The notes: a model not told the origin generated them from the letters alone. 64,000 bases of DNA from Planctomycetales bacterium (GCA_026400835.1 JAPLOA010000074.1:110897-174896); one strand, 5' to 3'. Counted from the first letter of the stretch, positions 16,869 through 26,776 are shown. Made by a program: numbers and translations.

Positions 16869-19637
16869 TTATTCCTCAGGTAATGTGTCGCGGTCGATGC
16901 CGTATTTCGCCCAGATGCTTCGTTCCCAGGCGATCGACGCCGGGTTACTGACGGAAGCGTTCAGCATCTGCTGCACGGCGGTGCCGTCGAAACCGGCCTG
17001 TTTACCTTCGGTCATAAACTGCTGACGCAGAACGTCGTCGTCAACGGAACGCTCGACCGGCTGAACCACGTAGAACGTGCTGAGATCTTCTGTTGAGACG
17101 ATCCCGACTTTATCGTTTTCGATCTCTTCAAAAACAGTCTTCATGAACTTATCACCGGCAAATCGAATGCTGCCGCCGACTTCATCATTGAAGCGAACTT
17201 CGGAACGACGCAAAGTCGGACGCTGCTGCATGAAGTTCATCTGCGGAGTAATGGATTGCTCCATCCACGAAAACGACTGAGTCTGGCGAAGAGTCAACGC
17301 GGCAGAATCAGCTTTGCCGAGCACTGTCTGGCCTTCCACTGATGCCGACATGTCCTTGCGTTCGCCTTCAGGCTTTGCAAGTCCTTCACTAATCATCTTT
17401 ACCAACTCTTCAGCTCGCTTCTTCACAAGGTCACGGGCCTTGATACGCTTCCATGCCAAAACGACCTGATCCTTAATTCCTGGATCTTCCAGCTTCGGTA
17501 CGTGAGTATCAGCGAACTCTACAATCCACCATGCAAAGTGAACTTCGCCGCCATCAAGGTCGAAAGCATTCTTGACGCTCTGATTGCGAACAAACAGGTT
17601 TGTATCGTCAGCGATCGTTTTGGGGAACATGCCAAAGACCTGTTGAGCGACAGTCGCCCCAGCCTGCATGAACGGATTTTGCTGCGGCTCGGTCGCTGCG
17701 CCGATTGGATAAGTTTCACCTTCAGCCAGATCCTGGAACGTAATCAGTGGCGTTTCGACAAAACTGCAACCATGCTTAGCTGCCAGTTCCTTCATTCCTT
17801 CATTCATTTCTTTTGCGTAATCACGCATCTTCTCATACAGGGCTTCATCGGAGATATCACGGTTCTCGGTGACAACTGCACGACGAACACTGGCTCGCCT
17901 GGCTTGCAGAGCCTTCAGATCTTTCATGACCGCCAGCATTTTCTCATCAAGACTGGTGCGAACCTTCTGGTCCAGCAACTGATCGCGAATTTCGCTCTTC
18001 AGGTCATCATCCAATGGCTGGTATTCCACTTTCGGAATAACAAAATCCGGCTTCGTGCTGTCCTCTGTTGCTGGTTCAGTTGCCGCTTCTGCTGCAGGAG
18101 CATCCGCAGTTGGCTTTGCTTCTTCGGCCGGAGCAGCAGGCGTCTCGGCCGCCGGAGCGGCTGGGGTTTCTGCTGCTGGAGTGCCTGGTTTTTCTTCCGC
18201 AGCGGCCGGAGCCGCTGGGGTTTCCGCTGGTGCAGCGGCCGGAGCTTCCTGTTTGGCCGGCTCAGCTGCCGGTGCAGGTTCCTCAGGCTTCGCTTCGTCA
18301 GCAAACGGCAGGCACTGATCAGCAGGAGCTTCTGCTTTTGGTTCTTCTGGCTTCGGCTCTTCTTGAGGAGCTTCGGCTTTTGGGGCCTCTGCTGCAGGAG
18401 CCTCAGAAGCTGGCGTCTCCGGCTTGGCTTCTTCTGCCTTCGGGGCATCAGCACCTGGTTCCGCCGGAGCTGGGTTCTCTTTCGGAGCTTCCCCTTCTGG
18501 AGTCGCTGGAGCACTGCCTTCCGGAGTCACTGGGGCCGCACCTTCTGGCTTTGCAGCCCCTTCCGGAGCAGTACCACCTGCCGGCGGCGTTGCAGAATCC
18601 GTCTTCTCTTCGACCTCGACCGGCTTCTTGTACAATCGCTCTTTATTCTCGTTGTAGTACGCTTCTACTTCTGCATCGGTCGGAGCTGTCGTTGCCTGCT
18701 CAACGGCCTTGTATCCCAGCTCAAGATAAGCCAACTTGGCCTTCTGTGGCTGGCGGAACCCGGGAGAGCCCGGCTCATCCATGTGAGGAAACTTCAGACG
18801 GTTTTCAGCAAACAGTTTGCCGACTTCAGCATCGGACGGGTCCGGCACTTCGCTCGTGAAAGCGTCTACATCCAGTCGAACTGCATTTAATCGCTGGCTG
18901 ACCTTCGTTCGCTTATAAAGTTCGTAGTAAACTTCCGGCCCCTGAGGGACGGCTGAGAAGTGAGGATTCAGATGCTGGTAAGCCATCTGAGCTTTGATCT
19001 CATTGCGAAAAGAATCCACCAGCTCCGCTTCGGTCACAACTTTACCACTGAAACTGAGGCCGTTGCGGATCTCTGCAAACATGGCCTTTGTCAACTTATT
19101 GTCGGTCCGCTTGTTGATATAATCAAATACCATCCGGTCCGTGACGACAATCTGGAGTTCATCAGCTTCGGCTCGCATCAGCTCGCCGAAAGTCATGTCG
19201 TCTTCCACGTTTCCGCTGTAGAATTGGAATTGAGGAGCGAATCGGCCCATTCCTGCGCCAATCGTCTTCTCGAACGCCTGGAACATGAAGCCGTTTGCGA
19301 CGTTTCGCTTGAGCATCATGTCGCCAATGCGACGTTCGTCGAAAGTGCCAAGGGTGGATGTGCGAATTACGGCATTGGCCGGGCTGATCAAATCCGGAAG
19401 CACAAAACCGCAGACTCCGCCAAGAACAGCGCCCGCAATACCATATTGCAACCAGCGTCCAGCGCTGACCCCTGCGAATGCGAAAATGATTCCACCGAGA
19501 AGGACGCCCAGCATGACAAAATGCGAGCCCTCCTGAGAAAACACAGCATCAAGGGTGAAAGCCATCATCGAAAGGATGACGACTGCCACCATCCACACAT
19601 GCTGATTTCGACGAAAGAAAGTAAATGGAGAACTCAT
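16869..19637 (-). CDS. PpiD/SurA-like membrane-anchored periplasmic chaperone with an Ala/Pro/Glu-rich insert
   Basis: A 922-residue membrane protein resembling the PpiD/SurA group of periplasmic folding factors. Three hydrophobic segments are at the N-terminus (about residues 14-34, 40-60, 64-82), where PpiD has one. A SurA_N-like helical region follows (about 95-260; FGELMRAEADELQIVVTDRMV). Residues about 342-530 are a low-complexity insert of Ala/Pro/Glu/Lys with tandem TPAAPAAE-type units, splitting the YYNENKERLYKKP segment from IPKVEYQPLDDDLKSEIRDQL. A parvulin domain is not obvious, so isomerase activity is doubtful. The start at 19637 gives MSSPFTFFRRNQ just ahead of the first membrane helix. 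A strong terminator follows. Confidence 0.72.
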   Translation of the reverse strand: MSSPFTFFRRNQHVWMVAVVILSMMAFTLDAVFSQEGSHFVMLGVLLGGIIFAFAGVSAGRWLQYGIAGAVLGGVCGFVLPDLISPANAVIRTSTLGTFDERRIGDMMLKRNVANGFMFQAFEKTIGAGMGRFAPQFQFYSGNVEDDMTFGELMRAEADELQIVVTDRMVFDYINKRTDNKLTKAMFAEIRNGLSFSGKVVTEAELVDSFRNEIKAQMAYQHLNPHFSAVPQGPEVYYELYKRTKVSQRLNAVRLDVDAFTSEVPDPSDAEVGKLFAENRLKFPHMDEPGSPGFRQPQKAKLAYLELGYKAVEQATTAPTDAEVEAYYNENKERLYKKPVEVEEKTDSATPPAGGTAPEGAAKPEGAAPVTPEGSAPATPEGEAPKENPAPAEPGADAPKAEEAKPETPASEAPAAEAPKAEAPQEEPKPEEPKAEAPADQCLPFADEAKPEEPAPAAEPAKQEAPAAAPAETPAAPAAAEEKPGTPAAETPAAPAAETPAAPAEEAKPTADAPAAEAATEPATEDSTKPDFVIPKVEYQPLDDDLKSEIRDQLLDQKVRTSLDEKMLAVMKDLKALQARRASVRRAVVTENRDISDEALYEKMRDYAKEMNEGMKELAAKHGCSFVETPLITFQDLAEGETYPIGAATEPQQNPFMQAGATVAQQVFGMFPKTIADDTNLFVRNQSVKNAFDLDGGEVHFAWWIVEFADTHVPKLEDPGIKDQVVLAWKRIKARDLVKKRAEELVKMISEGLAKPEGERKDMSASVEGQTVLGKADSAALTLRQTQSFSWMEQSITPQMNFMQQRPTLRRSEVRFNDEVGGSIRFAGDKFMKTVFEEIENDKVGIVSTEDLSTFYVVQPVERSVDDDVLRQQFMTEGKQAGFDGTAVQQMLNASVSNPASIAWERSIWAKYGIDRDTLPEE

Positions 19638-19938
19638 GTCGGGACGCTCGTACCGTTTAGAGGTTTCTTGTTCTGACCTTCGACCTGATCACTTGACAGA
19701 GGTCCGAAGAATAATTTATCCCATCACGCGAGATCCGACGGGAGTCGCGGATTCTAGCCGTCAGAAGGGGACAGACAAGGTCAACTGAAGTCCGACTTCC
19801 CCACACTTCAAGGATGAGGCACCTCGAAGTTTCTTGACTTCCAGGCCTCTCGCTGTCACGTTCCGTCCTCCTTTCTGAATCTCAAGCTTCTCGAAGCCTG
19901 CTGTTCCTGTCCAGTTTTGAAACCAAAGTTAGTTGTTC
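19638..19938. other. Divergent intergenic region PpiD-like gene / topA
   Basis: About 300 bp between divergent genes. It has a G+A-poor stretch near topA with GGATGAGGC-type segments but no repeat, hairpin or gene that I can support. Confidence 0.4.
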
Positions 19939-22611
19939 ATGGCATCCCAGAAAAAAGCACTCGTGATCGTCGAATCGCCCGCGAAAGCCAAGAAAATCGC
20001 TGGCTTTCTGGGGGATGATTACATCGTTAAGGCCAGCATGGGCCACATCCGCGATCTTCCCTCCAGTGCCAAGGAAATCCCGGCAGAACTCAAAAAGGAA
20101 TCCTGGTCCACTCTGGGCGTAAACGTCGAAAATGACTTTGATCCGCTCTATGTGATCAGTCCTGACCGAAAAAAACTGATCGCCGAACTCAAAGATTCTC
20201 TGAAGAAAGTTCGCGAGCTTGTTCTGGCGACCGACGAAGACCGCGAAGGCGAAAGTATTGGCTGGCATCTGGTTCAGGTTTTGAAGCCGTCCGTGCCTGT
20301 TAGCCGAATGGTATTCTCAGAAATCACAAAACCGGCGATCCTTGAAGCCATTAAAAATACTCGGCAACTGGATGAAAATCTCGTTCAGGCTCAGGAAACT
20401 CGACGAGTCGTGGACCGACTTTACGGCTACACGCTAAGTCCTTTGCTCTGGAAAAAGATTGCTCGTGGCCTCTCGGCCGGACGAGTTCAAAGCGTCGCGG
20501 TACGTCTGCTGGTCATGCGAGAAATCGAACGCATGAAGTTCCGGAGCGGAACCTTCTGGGACCTGAAAGCGGCTCTGAAGGCGAAGACCGGGGGAGAATT
20601 TGAAGCAGTCCTGCAGACACTTGGCGGGAAACGGATCGCGGCCGGACGGGATTTCGATGAGTCAACAGGACGCCTGAAAGATGGCTCTGATGTGCTGCTG
20701 CTGCAGGAGAGCCAGGCGAAAGCTCTGCTGGAGAAAGTCCGTTCCAATCCCTGGACGGTTTCCAACATCGAACAGAAGCAGCAGGTTCGTCGGCCGTATC
20801 CTCCGTTTACAACCAGTACTCTGCAACAGGAATCTAACCGCAAGCTGGGCATGACGGCTCGTCAGACCATGCAGACGGCTCAGCGTTTGTACGAAGATGG
20901 CCATATCACTTACATGCGAACCGACAGCGTAAGCCTCAGTGGTGAAGCTATCGCAGCCGCTCGGTCAAAAGTGGATGATCTCTACGGCAAAAATTTCCTC
21001 AGCCCTTCGCCACGCCAGTTCACAACCAAGGCCAAGGGAGCACAGGAAGCACACGAAGCGATTCGCCCGGCTGGTACAGAAATGAAGACGGCCGATGAAA
21101 TTGGCTTGTCCGGCGGCGAATACAAGCTGTACCAGATGATCTGGAAACGCACGATGGCGACTCAGATGGCTGACGCCCTACTGCGATTTGATACGGTGAC
21201 GATCACCGTGGACGACGCAGAGTTCCGGGCAAGCGGTCGAACTGTTGAGTTCGCTGGTTTCTTCCGCGCCTACGTGGAAGGCTCCGATGATCCGGATGCG
21301 GCGATCGAAGATCAGGATTCGCCACTGCCTCCTATGTCCGAAAAAGACAAAGTCGATTGCCAGAAAGTCGACGCGATTGCTCACGAAACCAAACCGCCTG
21401 CTCGTTTCACCGAAGCCACTTTGGTGAAGTCGCTGGAATCAGAAGGCATTGGTCGCCCAAGTACTTACGCAAGCATTTTGAGCACAATTCAGGACCGTGG
21501 CTACGTCCGCAAAAATGGCAATCAGCTGATTCCGACGTTCACTGCGATGGCCGTGACAAAACTTCTGGAAGGCCACTTCCCGAATCTTGTCGACTTCGGC
21601 TTTACTGCCGGAATGGAACAAACGCTCGACGATATCGCGACCGGAGCGGCCGATCGGCTCCCGTATCTTCGCAAGTTTTACGCGGGCAAAGATGGACTCG
21701 ATGAACAAGTCAAACAGCGAGAAGGCGATATCGATCCTCGCGAAGCCTGTACATTGCAGATTGATGGCCTGGATGCGGCTGTCCGCGTTGGTCGCTACGG
21801 TCCGTACTTCGAGAAGACTCAGGGCGAAGAGAAACTGACGGCGTCGATTCCTGACAGCATTGCTCCGGGAGAAATCACAAATGCGGTGGCCGATCGCCTG
21901 ATCGAAGAAAAGCAACGTGGCCCTCAGGCCATCGGTATGCACCCTGAAGAAGGGCTGGCGATTTATCAGATGCGTGGCCCGTTCGGACCGTATTTGCAGC
22001 TTGGCGAGGTGACAGAAGAAGCCCCGAAACCGAAACGCTGCAGTATTCCGAACTGCTTCGATCCGCTTTCGATCGATCTGCCCACAGCCATGGCCTTACT
22101 GGCACTTCCGCGACGTATCGGTAAACATCCTCTGACAGAAAAAGTCGTCAACGCCGGCATCGGTCGATTCGGACCTTACGTGACCCACGACAAGGTCTTC
22201 GGCAGCTTCGATAAAAAAGCCCACACCTACGATTTCAATGGGGAAACTTTCAACGTCCTGAATATCACGATGGATGCTGCCGTCGAGATGTTGCGTAACA
22301 CGAAGAAGCGAGCCGCCCCGACTCCTCTGCGCGAACTGGGCAACCATCCGGAAGACAGCAGTCCGATTCAGATCTTCGAAGGCAAGTTTGGACCATACAT
22401 CAAACATGCCACGACGAATGCAACGATCCCCAAGGATACGGATATCTCCACAGTGACACTGGAGCAGGCCGTGCAGTGGATCGCTGATAAGATCAGCAAA
22501 GGTGGCGGCAAACCCGCCAAGAAAGGCGGCTTCACAAAGAAGGTTGCCAAGAAAGCCGCCGCGGCTCCAAAGAAAGCGCCGAAGAAGAAAAAAAAAGCGG
22601 CAGAGGAATAG
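19939..22611 (+). CDS. topA: DNA topoisomerase I (type IA)
   Basis: Relaxes negative supercoils; 890 residues. The N-terminal TOPRIM domain starts with ALVIVESPAKAKKI and carries the DEDREGE metal-binding motif. The active-site Tyr is in ITYMRTDSVSLS. The central domain has PPARFTEATLVKSLESEGIGRPSTYA. The C-terminus has no tetracysteine zinc fingers; instead there are repeated GPY units (VGRYGPYFE, RGPFGPYLQLG, IGRFGPYVTH, EGKFGPYIKH) and a Lys/Ala-rich basic tail (about the last 45 residues), the layout known from actinobacterial topoisomerases. I chose the ATG at 19939 over a TTG two codons earlier because MASQKKALVIVESPAKAKK is the typical beginning. Confidence 0.96.
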   Translation: MASQKKALVIVESPAKAKKIAGFLGDDYIVKASMGHIRDLPSSAKEIPAELKKESWSTLGVNVENDFDPLYVISPDRKKLIAELKDSLKKVRELVLATDEDREGESIGWHLVQVLKPSVPVSRMVFSEITKPAILEAIKNTRQLDENLVQAQETRRVVDRLYGYTLSPLLWKKIARGLSAGRVQSVAVRLLVMREIERMKFRSGTFWDLKAALKAKTGGEFEAVLQTLGGKRIAAGRDFDESTGRLKDGSDVLLLQESQAKALLEKVRSNPWTVSNIEQKQQVRRPYPPFTTSTLQQESNRKLGMTARQTMQTAQRLYEDGHITYMRTDSVSLSGEAIAAARSKVDDLYGKNFLSPSPRQFTTKAKGAQEAHEAIRPAGTEMKTADEIGLSGGEYKLYQMIWKRTMATQMADALLRFDTVTITVDDAEFRASGRTVEFAGFFRAYVEGSDDPDAAIEDQDSPLPPMSEKDKVDCQKVDAIAHETKPPARFTEATLVKSLESEGIGRPSTYASILSTIQDRGYVRKNGNQLIPTFTAMAVTKLLEGHFPNLVDFGFTAGMEQTLDDIATGAADRLPYLRKFYAGKDGLDEQVKQREGDIDPREACTLQIDGLDAAVRVGRYGPYFEKTQGEEKLTASIPDSIAPGEITNAVADRLIEEKQRGPQAIGMHPEEGLAIYQMRGPFGPYLQLGEVTEEAPKPKRCSIPNCFDPLSIDLPTAMALLALPRRIGKHPLTEKVVNAGIGRFGPYVTHDKVFGSFDKKAHTYDFNGETFNVLNITMDAAVEMLRNTKKRAAPTPLRELGNHPEDSSPIQIFEGKFGPYIKHATTNATIPKDTDISTVTLEQAVQWIADKISKGGGKPAKKGGFTKKVAKKAAAAPKKAPKKKKKAAEE

Positions 22612-22630
22612 CCGTCTGGTGATTTGATTC

Positions 22631-22698
22631 GTAGTGCCGACTTCAGTCAGCTTCGCTTTCGCAATACAGACAGCGATGCTGGCTGAAGCCAGCACTAC
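22631..22698. repeat. Palindromic repeat, family C
   Basis: Inverted arms at about 22631-22657 and 22672-22698: GTAGTGCCGACTTCAGTCAGC against the complement of GCTGGCTGAAGCCAGCACTAC, with a few mismatches. It lies just after topA and might act as its terminator, but lacks a T-run. Confidence 0.6.
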
Positions 22699-22780
22699 AA
22701 GTGCTCACACGTTGCTTCAACGCTCTGTTCGCGTCCGTTTTTAGGTACTACTGTCACCTTAGGCATAACGGAGCTGGCTC

Positions 22781-23176
22781 ATGAGTGACGGGCCTTCGGG
22801 CATCAAACAAGTGATCGTGATGCGCCACGATCTGAAGATGCGACGAGGCAAACAGATTGCTCAGGGTGCTCACGCCTCAATGAGCTTTCTCTGCCGCCGA
22901 TTGCAGAATCAGCCGTCCGTTTCTCTGACTGATTTTTCTGATTCAGAACGAGCGTGGCTGGCTGGATCCTTCGCCAAGATTTGTTGTCGAGTCAACAGCG
23001 AAGAAGAGTTGATGTCGATCCACGATCAGGCTCTCTCAGCCGGCCTTCAGGTGCATCTGATCACCGATAGCGGCAAGACAGAATTCCACGGCCAGCCAAC
23101 TCGCACATGTCTGGCGATTGGCCCTGATGATGCCGCGAAGATTGATGCCGTGACCGGACATTTGGAATTGCTGTGA
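22781..23176 (+). CDS. pth2: Peptidyl-tRNA hydrolase, PTH2 (archaeal/eukaryal-type) family
   Basis: Cleaves peptidyl-tRNAs that dropped off the ribosome. At 131 residues it has the PTH2 fold, not the bacterial Pth fold. Signatures are IKQVIVMRHDLKMRRGKQIAQGAHAS (Lys/Gly/Lys motif and QGAHA), a helical middle, and the C-terminal HLITDSGKTEFHGQPTRTCLAIGP, which matches the DAGRTxI...T-CLAIGP signature of Pth2/Bit1. Bacteria normally use Pth; PTH2 occurs in archaea, eukaryotes and some bacterial lineages. The start is ATG at 22781. It is 169 bp from topA with a palindromic repeat between, and stands apart from the convergent DUF1501 gene downstream. Confidence 0.88.
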   Translation: MSDGPSGIKQVIVMRHDLKMRRGKQIAQGAHASMSFLCRRLQNQPSVSLTDFSDSERAWLAGSFAKICCRVNSEEELMSIHDQALSAGLQVHLITDSGKTEFHGQPTRTCLAIGPDDAAKIDAVTGHLELL

Positions 23177-23345
23177 ACCAAGGCCTGCAAGAATGTGCTG
23201 AGCGGTTGGCGTTCGATTGCCGGGGAATGACTTGATCATAACCCGATACGTCAGCGAGAGATGCTTTCAAAGCATGCAGCTGCCTGATCCCTCACTGACG
23301 TTTCGGGTTGCGCTAACTCAGTCTTTCACTGAACGCGATCATCTC

Positions 23346-24731
23346 TCAGGAGCCATACAGCTCGTCAATCACCTGCCCACTGCCAAGTTGCAGAGGTCGT
23401 CCGAATTGATCGCGAAGTTCGGAGGTCGCTGCCAGACCCAGCGATTGGAACAATGTCGTTCCGAGATCATCCGGCGAATAAGATCGCGTTGTTGGATAGG
23501 CACCGATCGCGTCTGATCGGCCAATGACCTCGCCATGTTGTACGCCGCCACCGGCGAACAACGCCGTATAGACCGGAGCCCAATGATTGCGGCCCGCGTA
23601 CTGCGAACCGGGCAACGTCGAAATCTCCGGAGTGCGACCGAACTCACCCGTCATTACGACCATCGTTTCATCAAGCAGTCCGGTCGCGGAAAGATCATCG
23701 AGCAATGCCGACAGGGCCTGATCGAGTTGAGGCAACAGTTCGTCTCGCAATCGCACAAAATTCTTCTCATGAGTATCCCAGGTCTGCACCGGTCCCATAT
23801 TGGCCTGAACAATTTTGACGCCAGCCTGAACAAGTCGACGAGCCAGCAACAGCGACTGACCGAACGTGTGTCGACCATAATCATCACGAACACGGTCTGC
23901 TTCTTGCTCAATCTGAAACGCCTGAGCCATACGCCCCGACGTCAAAAGAGTAATCGCAGACTGATGAAGATCATCAAACGACTCCGCTTGCGCTGTCCGC
24001 AAACGTTGCTCGCGATTCACTTCGAATTGTTCCAGCAAACGCCGTCGCTGACTGACTCGTTCGATCGTAATGCCAGCCGGCATTTCGAGCGTTTCATCTC
24101 GAAACGCCTTCTGATTTGGATCTCGGTTCACCTGCCAGGGATCATGCCGTGCGGAAAGGAAGCCGCTGTTCTGTCCGGGCCACAAGATCGCGCCACCCGC
24201 CAGAGAGTTGGGAAGCGAAACGCTGTTGGGAATGCCATCATTGCGCGGCTGCACATAGTCATAGGCCGAGCCATAAGACGGCCAATCATGGCGCGACGCG
24301 GCATTGACAGCATCGCCTGGCAATTGTCTCGGCATCACATGCCCGGTTAAGGCATAATGCGTCGCCGGAAAGTGATTGTTCTCTTTGTGGGACATTGTCC
24401 GCACGAGTGCGAACTGCTTTGTGCGCCGAGCCAATTTCGGCAGAAGCTCACACACATCCATCCCGGGAACTTCAGTTGCGATCGGTTGGAATTCGCCTCG
24501 AATCTCCACAGGAGCCTGCGGCTTCAGATCAAAGGAATCATGCTGAGCAAGTCCACCCGGCAGATAGATCAGTATCACGGACTTCGCTCGAGACCGCGAG
24601 ACAGACTGAGCGGCTGACGCTGACATCGTCGAGAGCAGCGGCCATCCAAACGCGGCGGCACCACTGCTGTTGAGCCAATCTCGACGGCTTAACATGAGGC
24701 GGAGCGAACTCGGTTGCCGATTTGCTGCCAT
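23346..24731 (-). CDS. DUF1501 family secreted protein, second copy
   Basis: A 461-residue DUF1501 protein, distant from the one at 6483 but with the same plan. A twin-Arg-like leader is at about residues 13-45 (MLSRRDWLNSSGAAAFGWPLL), indicating export by Tat. Family landmarks are SVILIYLPGGLAQHDSFDLKP, the long helical middle ending FGQSLLLARRLVQAGVKIVQ, GEFGRTPEIS, and the GRNHWAP motif. The frame extends to a TTG at 24749, but the ATG at 24731 is preferred. The usual DUF1549/DUF1553 partner is not adjacent. Enzymatic activity of the family is not established. Confidence 0.87.
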   Translation of the reverse strand: MAANRQPSSLRLMLSRRDWLNSSGAAAFGWPLLSTMSASAAQSVSRSRAKSVILIYLPGGLAQHDSFDLKPQAPVEIRGEFQPIATEVPGMDVCELLPKLARRTKQFALVRTMSHKENNHFPATHYALTGHVMPRQLPGDAVNAASRHDWPSYGSAYDYVQPRNDGIPNSVSLPNSLAGGAILWPGQNSGFLSARHDPWQVNRDPNQKAFRDETLEMPAGITIERVSQRRRLLEQFEVNREQRLRTAQAESFDDLHQSAITLLTSGRMAQAFQIEQEADRVRDDYGRHTFGQSLLLARRLVQAGVKIVQANMGPVQTWDTHEKNFVRLRDELLPQLDQALSALLDDLSATGLLDETMVVMTGEFGRTPEISTLPGSQYAGRNHWAPVYTALFAGGGVQHGEVIGRSDAIGAYPTTRSYSPDDLGTTLFQSLGLAATSELRDQFGRPLQLGSGQVIDELYGS

Positions 24732-25597
24732 GGATGACTCGCTGAACAATTTGGCTCGGAATGTTTTTTAGATTACGAAAAACACGCGTCCGTTACCAGT
24801 CCCATCACGCAACAGCCTCCGAATCACCCATTGTCTATCGATCGTGATGACCGCTCAAATCAATGATTGTTCTGTTTCTGACGAGATGCAGATGGCCGTT
24901 ACCAATGACGTGATCACTTCGGTCGAAATCCGGCAGATCGGGCCTTCGCAGGACAGTTTGAAGACCCTCTTTTTCTTCCTGAACATTAGTGTTGATCGTA
25001 AAGCCGAGTAAGAATTCCGGCGTCGACGGGGGAGAAAAGTGCAACTTCACACTCAATCGTCCGGGTCAATACCGGATTCTGCAAAACTCGTTGAACCAGA
25101 ACCACGGTTCGTGCACTGAGATAACGACTCAACGAAGCGAGATGTGATGAGCATTTACGCATCCGATTCATGCCGTTTCATTTACGGTTTCTGCATTGGA
25201 CGCAATGACGGTCAAGAACCATTCTCTGTTCAGGATTTGCGTACTCACCTTCATCGTGCCAGTCCCGCTTTTCATAAGGCGAAACCGACCTGCGTCCGCA
25301 AAAACAGAAATGCGTCCCAAGGACGCCTCTGCAGACAGCTCAGAATCAGTCAACCGCTCGATTCAACAGGTGATGCTAATTTGACGGCCGGGAAAAGTCG
25401 TCTGTAACTCTTCCAGCGGCGCATATTCGCCATGTTCCAATGCCGCCTCCAAAGTTCCAGACACTTTTTTCGACACGCTGTTTAGCCACCAGCGTGACTT
25501 CTGGTACTCTAAGTTTGTGACTGAGCCTTCAGCAGATTTGAAATCTCAAGTTTGCTGCTCTCAGCAATCAACCCACTCAAAAGTAAGGATCCTTTAC
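24732..25597. other. 866-bp region without a confident gene
   Basis: Between the second DUF1501 gene and the alpha/beta-hydrolase gene. Two overlapping minus-strand frames (24835-25056 and 24986-25171) have plausible protein composition and would join if one base were changed around the CTTTTCTCCCCC tract near 25031-25042, so a decayed gene is possible. A plus-strand frame at about 25205-25384 is hydrophobic but unconvincing. None shows a recognisable domain. The promoter of the downstream gene should lie in the last 100 bp. Confidence 0.35.
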
Positions 25598-26656
25598 ATG
25601 ATTCGAATGGCTCGCAAAATACTGCTCCTGTCGACGGCACTCTTGATTCTCGGTTCTGCTCAGGCTGATGAGTCGTCTGGCAAAAAGAAGGTGGCTTCCG
25701 GTAAGGCTCGTCTTCAGGAAGCGGCTGAGAGCAAAGCTGACAAGCAAGCCGAGAAAAAGAAAGCCGCAAAGAAGGCGGAGCCACCTGCTCCCACGCCAAC
25801 GCTGGACAATGTTTCCTACGGCCCGCACCCAAAACAAGTCCTGACTTTCTGGAAAGCCGAAACCGAACAACCAGCACCGCTATTGTTCTTCATTCATGGC
25901 GGTGGCTGGCAGGCTGGCAATCGCATGGGCAGCATGGCCAGTTATGTTCCGGCGATGCACAAACACGGGATCTCCGTGGTTTCTATCGAATATCGATTTA
26001 TCGAAGAAGCAATCGCGGATGGCGTGGAACCTCCAGTCAAAGGATGCCTCCATGATGCCGCGCGAGCACTTCAATTTGTTCGCAGCAAAGCCGCCGAATG
26101 GAACATCGATAAGACTCGCATCGCCGCCGCTGGTGGTTCAGCAGGAGCTTGCTCAAGCTTGTGGCTGGCCTTTCATGATGATCTCGCAGATCCGAAAAGC
26201 GACGATCCGGTGGCTCGCGAATCATCTCGCCTGCTGTGTGCCGCCGTCACGGGTGCTCAGACAACACTGGATCCTGTTCAGATGAAAGAGTGGACTCCGA
26301 ACAGCAATTACGGAAGCCACGCGTTCGGCATCTTCAAAGAAGTCGACGGCAAAAAGCAGCGTGACTTCGAAGCCTTCCTCGCCAGGCGTGACAGCATCAT
26401 GCCATGGATTCAGGAATACTCCCCGTATGCTCTCGTGACGGCCGATGATTCGCCCGTCTACCTTTTCTACAGCGCGCCGCCGGCTTTGGGGCAGGTCGAA
26501 AAAGATCCGACACACTCGGCGAATTTTGGAGTGAAACTGCAGGAGCATCTGCAGAGTTTCAAAGTGCCGTGTGAACTGGTTTATCCGGGTGCAATGGATG
26601 TCACTCACAAGACTGTTCAGGATTACCTGGTCGCTCGTCTGACAGCGAAGCCGTAG
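25598..26656 (+). CDS. Secreted alpha/beta hydrolase (BD-FAE/HSL-like esterase)
   Basis: A 352-residue exported serine esterase. Residues 1-23 form a signal peptide (MIRMARKILLLSTALLILGSAQA), followed by a Lys/Ala/Glu-rich linker (about 28-65) and the alpha/beta-hydrolase domain. The oxyanion-hole motif is HGGGW at 100-104, the nucleophile elbow is GGSAGA with Ser181, and a C-terminal His lies in MDVTHKTV. These features match the hormone-sensitive-lipase/feruloyl-esterase-like families common in planctomycetes. The start at 25598 is preceded by AAGGAT; the open frame upstream to 25517 adds 27 unlikely residues. Substrate is unknown; acetylated or feruloylated polysaccharide is one possibility by analogy. 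Confidence 0.85.
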   Translation: MIRMARKILLLSTALLILGSAQADESSGKKKVASGKARLQEAAESKADKQAEKKKAAKKAEPPAPTPTLDNVSYGPHPKQVLTFWKAETEQPAPLLFFIHGGGWQAGNRMGSMASYVPAMHKHGISVVSIEYRFIEEAIADGVEPPVKGCLHDAARALQFVRSKAAEWNIDKTRIAAAGGSAGACSSLWLAFHDDLADPKSDDPVARESSRLLCAAVTGAQTTLDPVQMKEWTPNSNYGSHAFGIFKEVDGKKQRDFEAFLARRDSIMPWIQEYSPYALVTADDSPVYLFYSAPPALGQVEKDPTHSANFGVKLQEHLQSFKVPCELVYPGAMDVTHKTVQDYLVARLTAKP

Positions 26657-26696
26657 GGTCTTCAGACGGAAAATTTGTGTGCCTCAGCGTTTTTTT

Positions 26697-26776
26697 GAAC
26701 AGGAGGCAGCAGAGGTAACCGAGAAGAAGCCCAAGGCATACTGCGATTTCTCTGCTAACTCTGTTATCTCCTGTTC
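26697..26776. repeat. Inverted repeat downstream of the hydrolase gene
   Basis: Arms at 26697-26723 and 26750-26776 (GAACAGGAGGCAGCAGAG... against the complement of ...CTCTGTTATCTCCTGTTC), imperfect over 27 bp. It sits between convergent genes and may help termination, though no T-run follows on the plus strand. Confidence 0.5.

Noticed and set aside
17502..18890. 462-residue plus-strand frame
   Set aside because: It lies antisense to the Ala/Pro/Glu-rich insert of the PpiD/SurA-like protein; its Ser/Arg/Phe/Trp-rich composition is the mirror of that low-complexity DNA.
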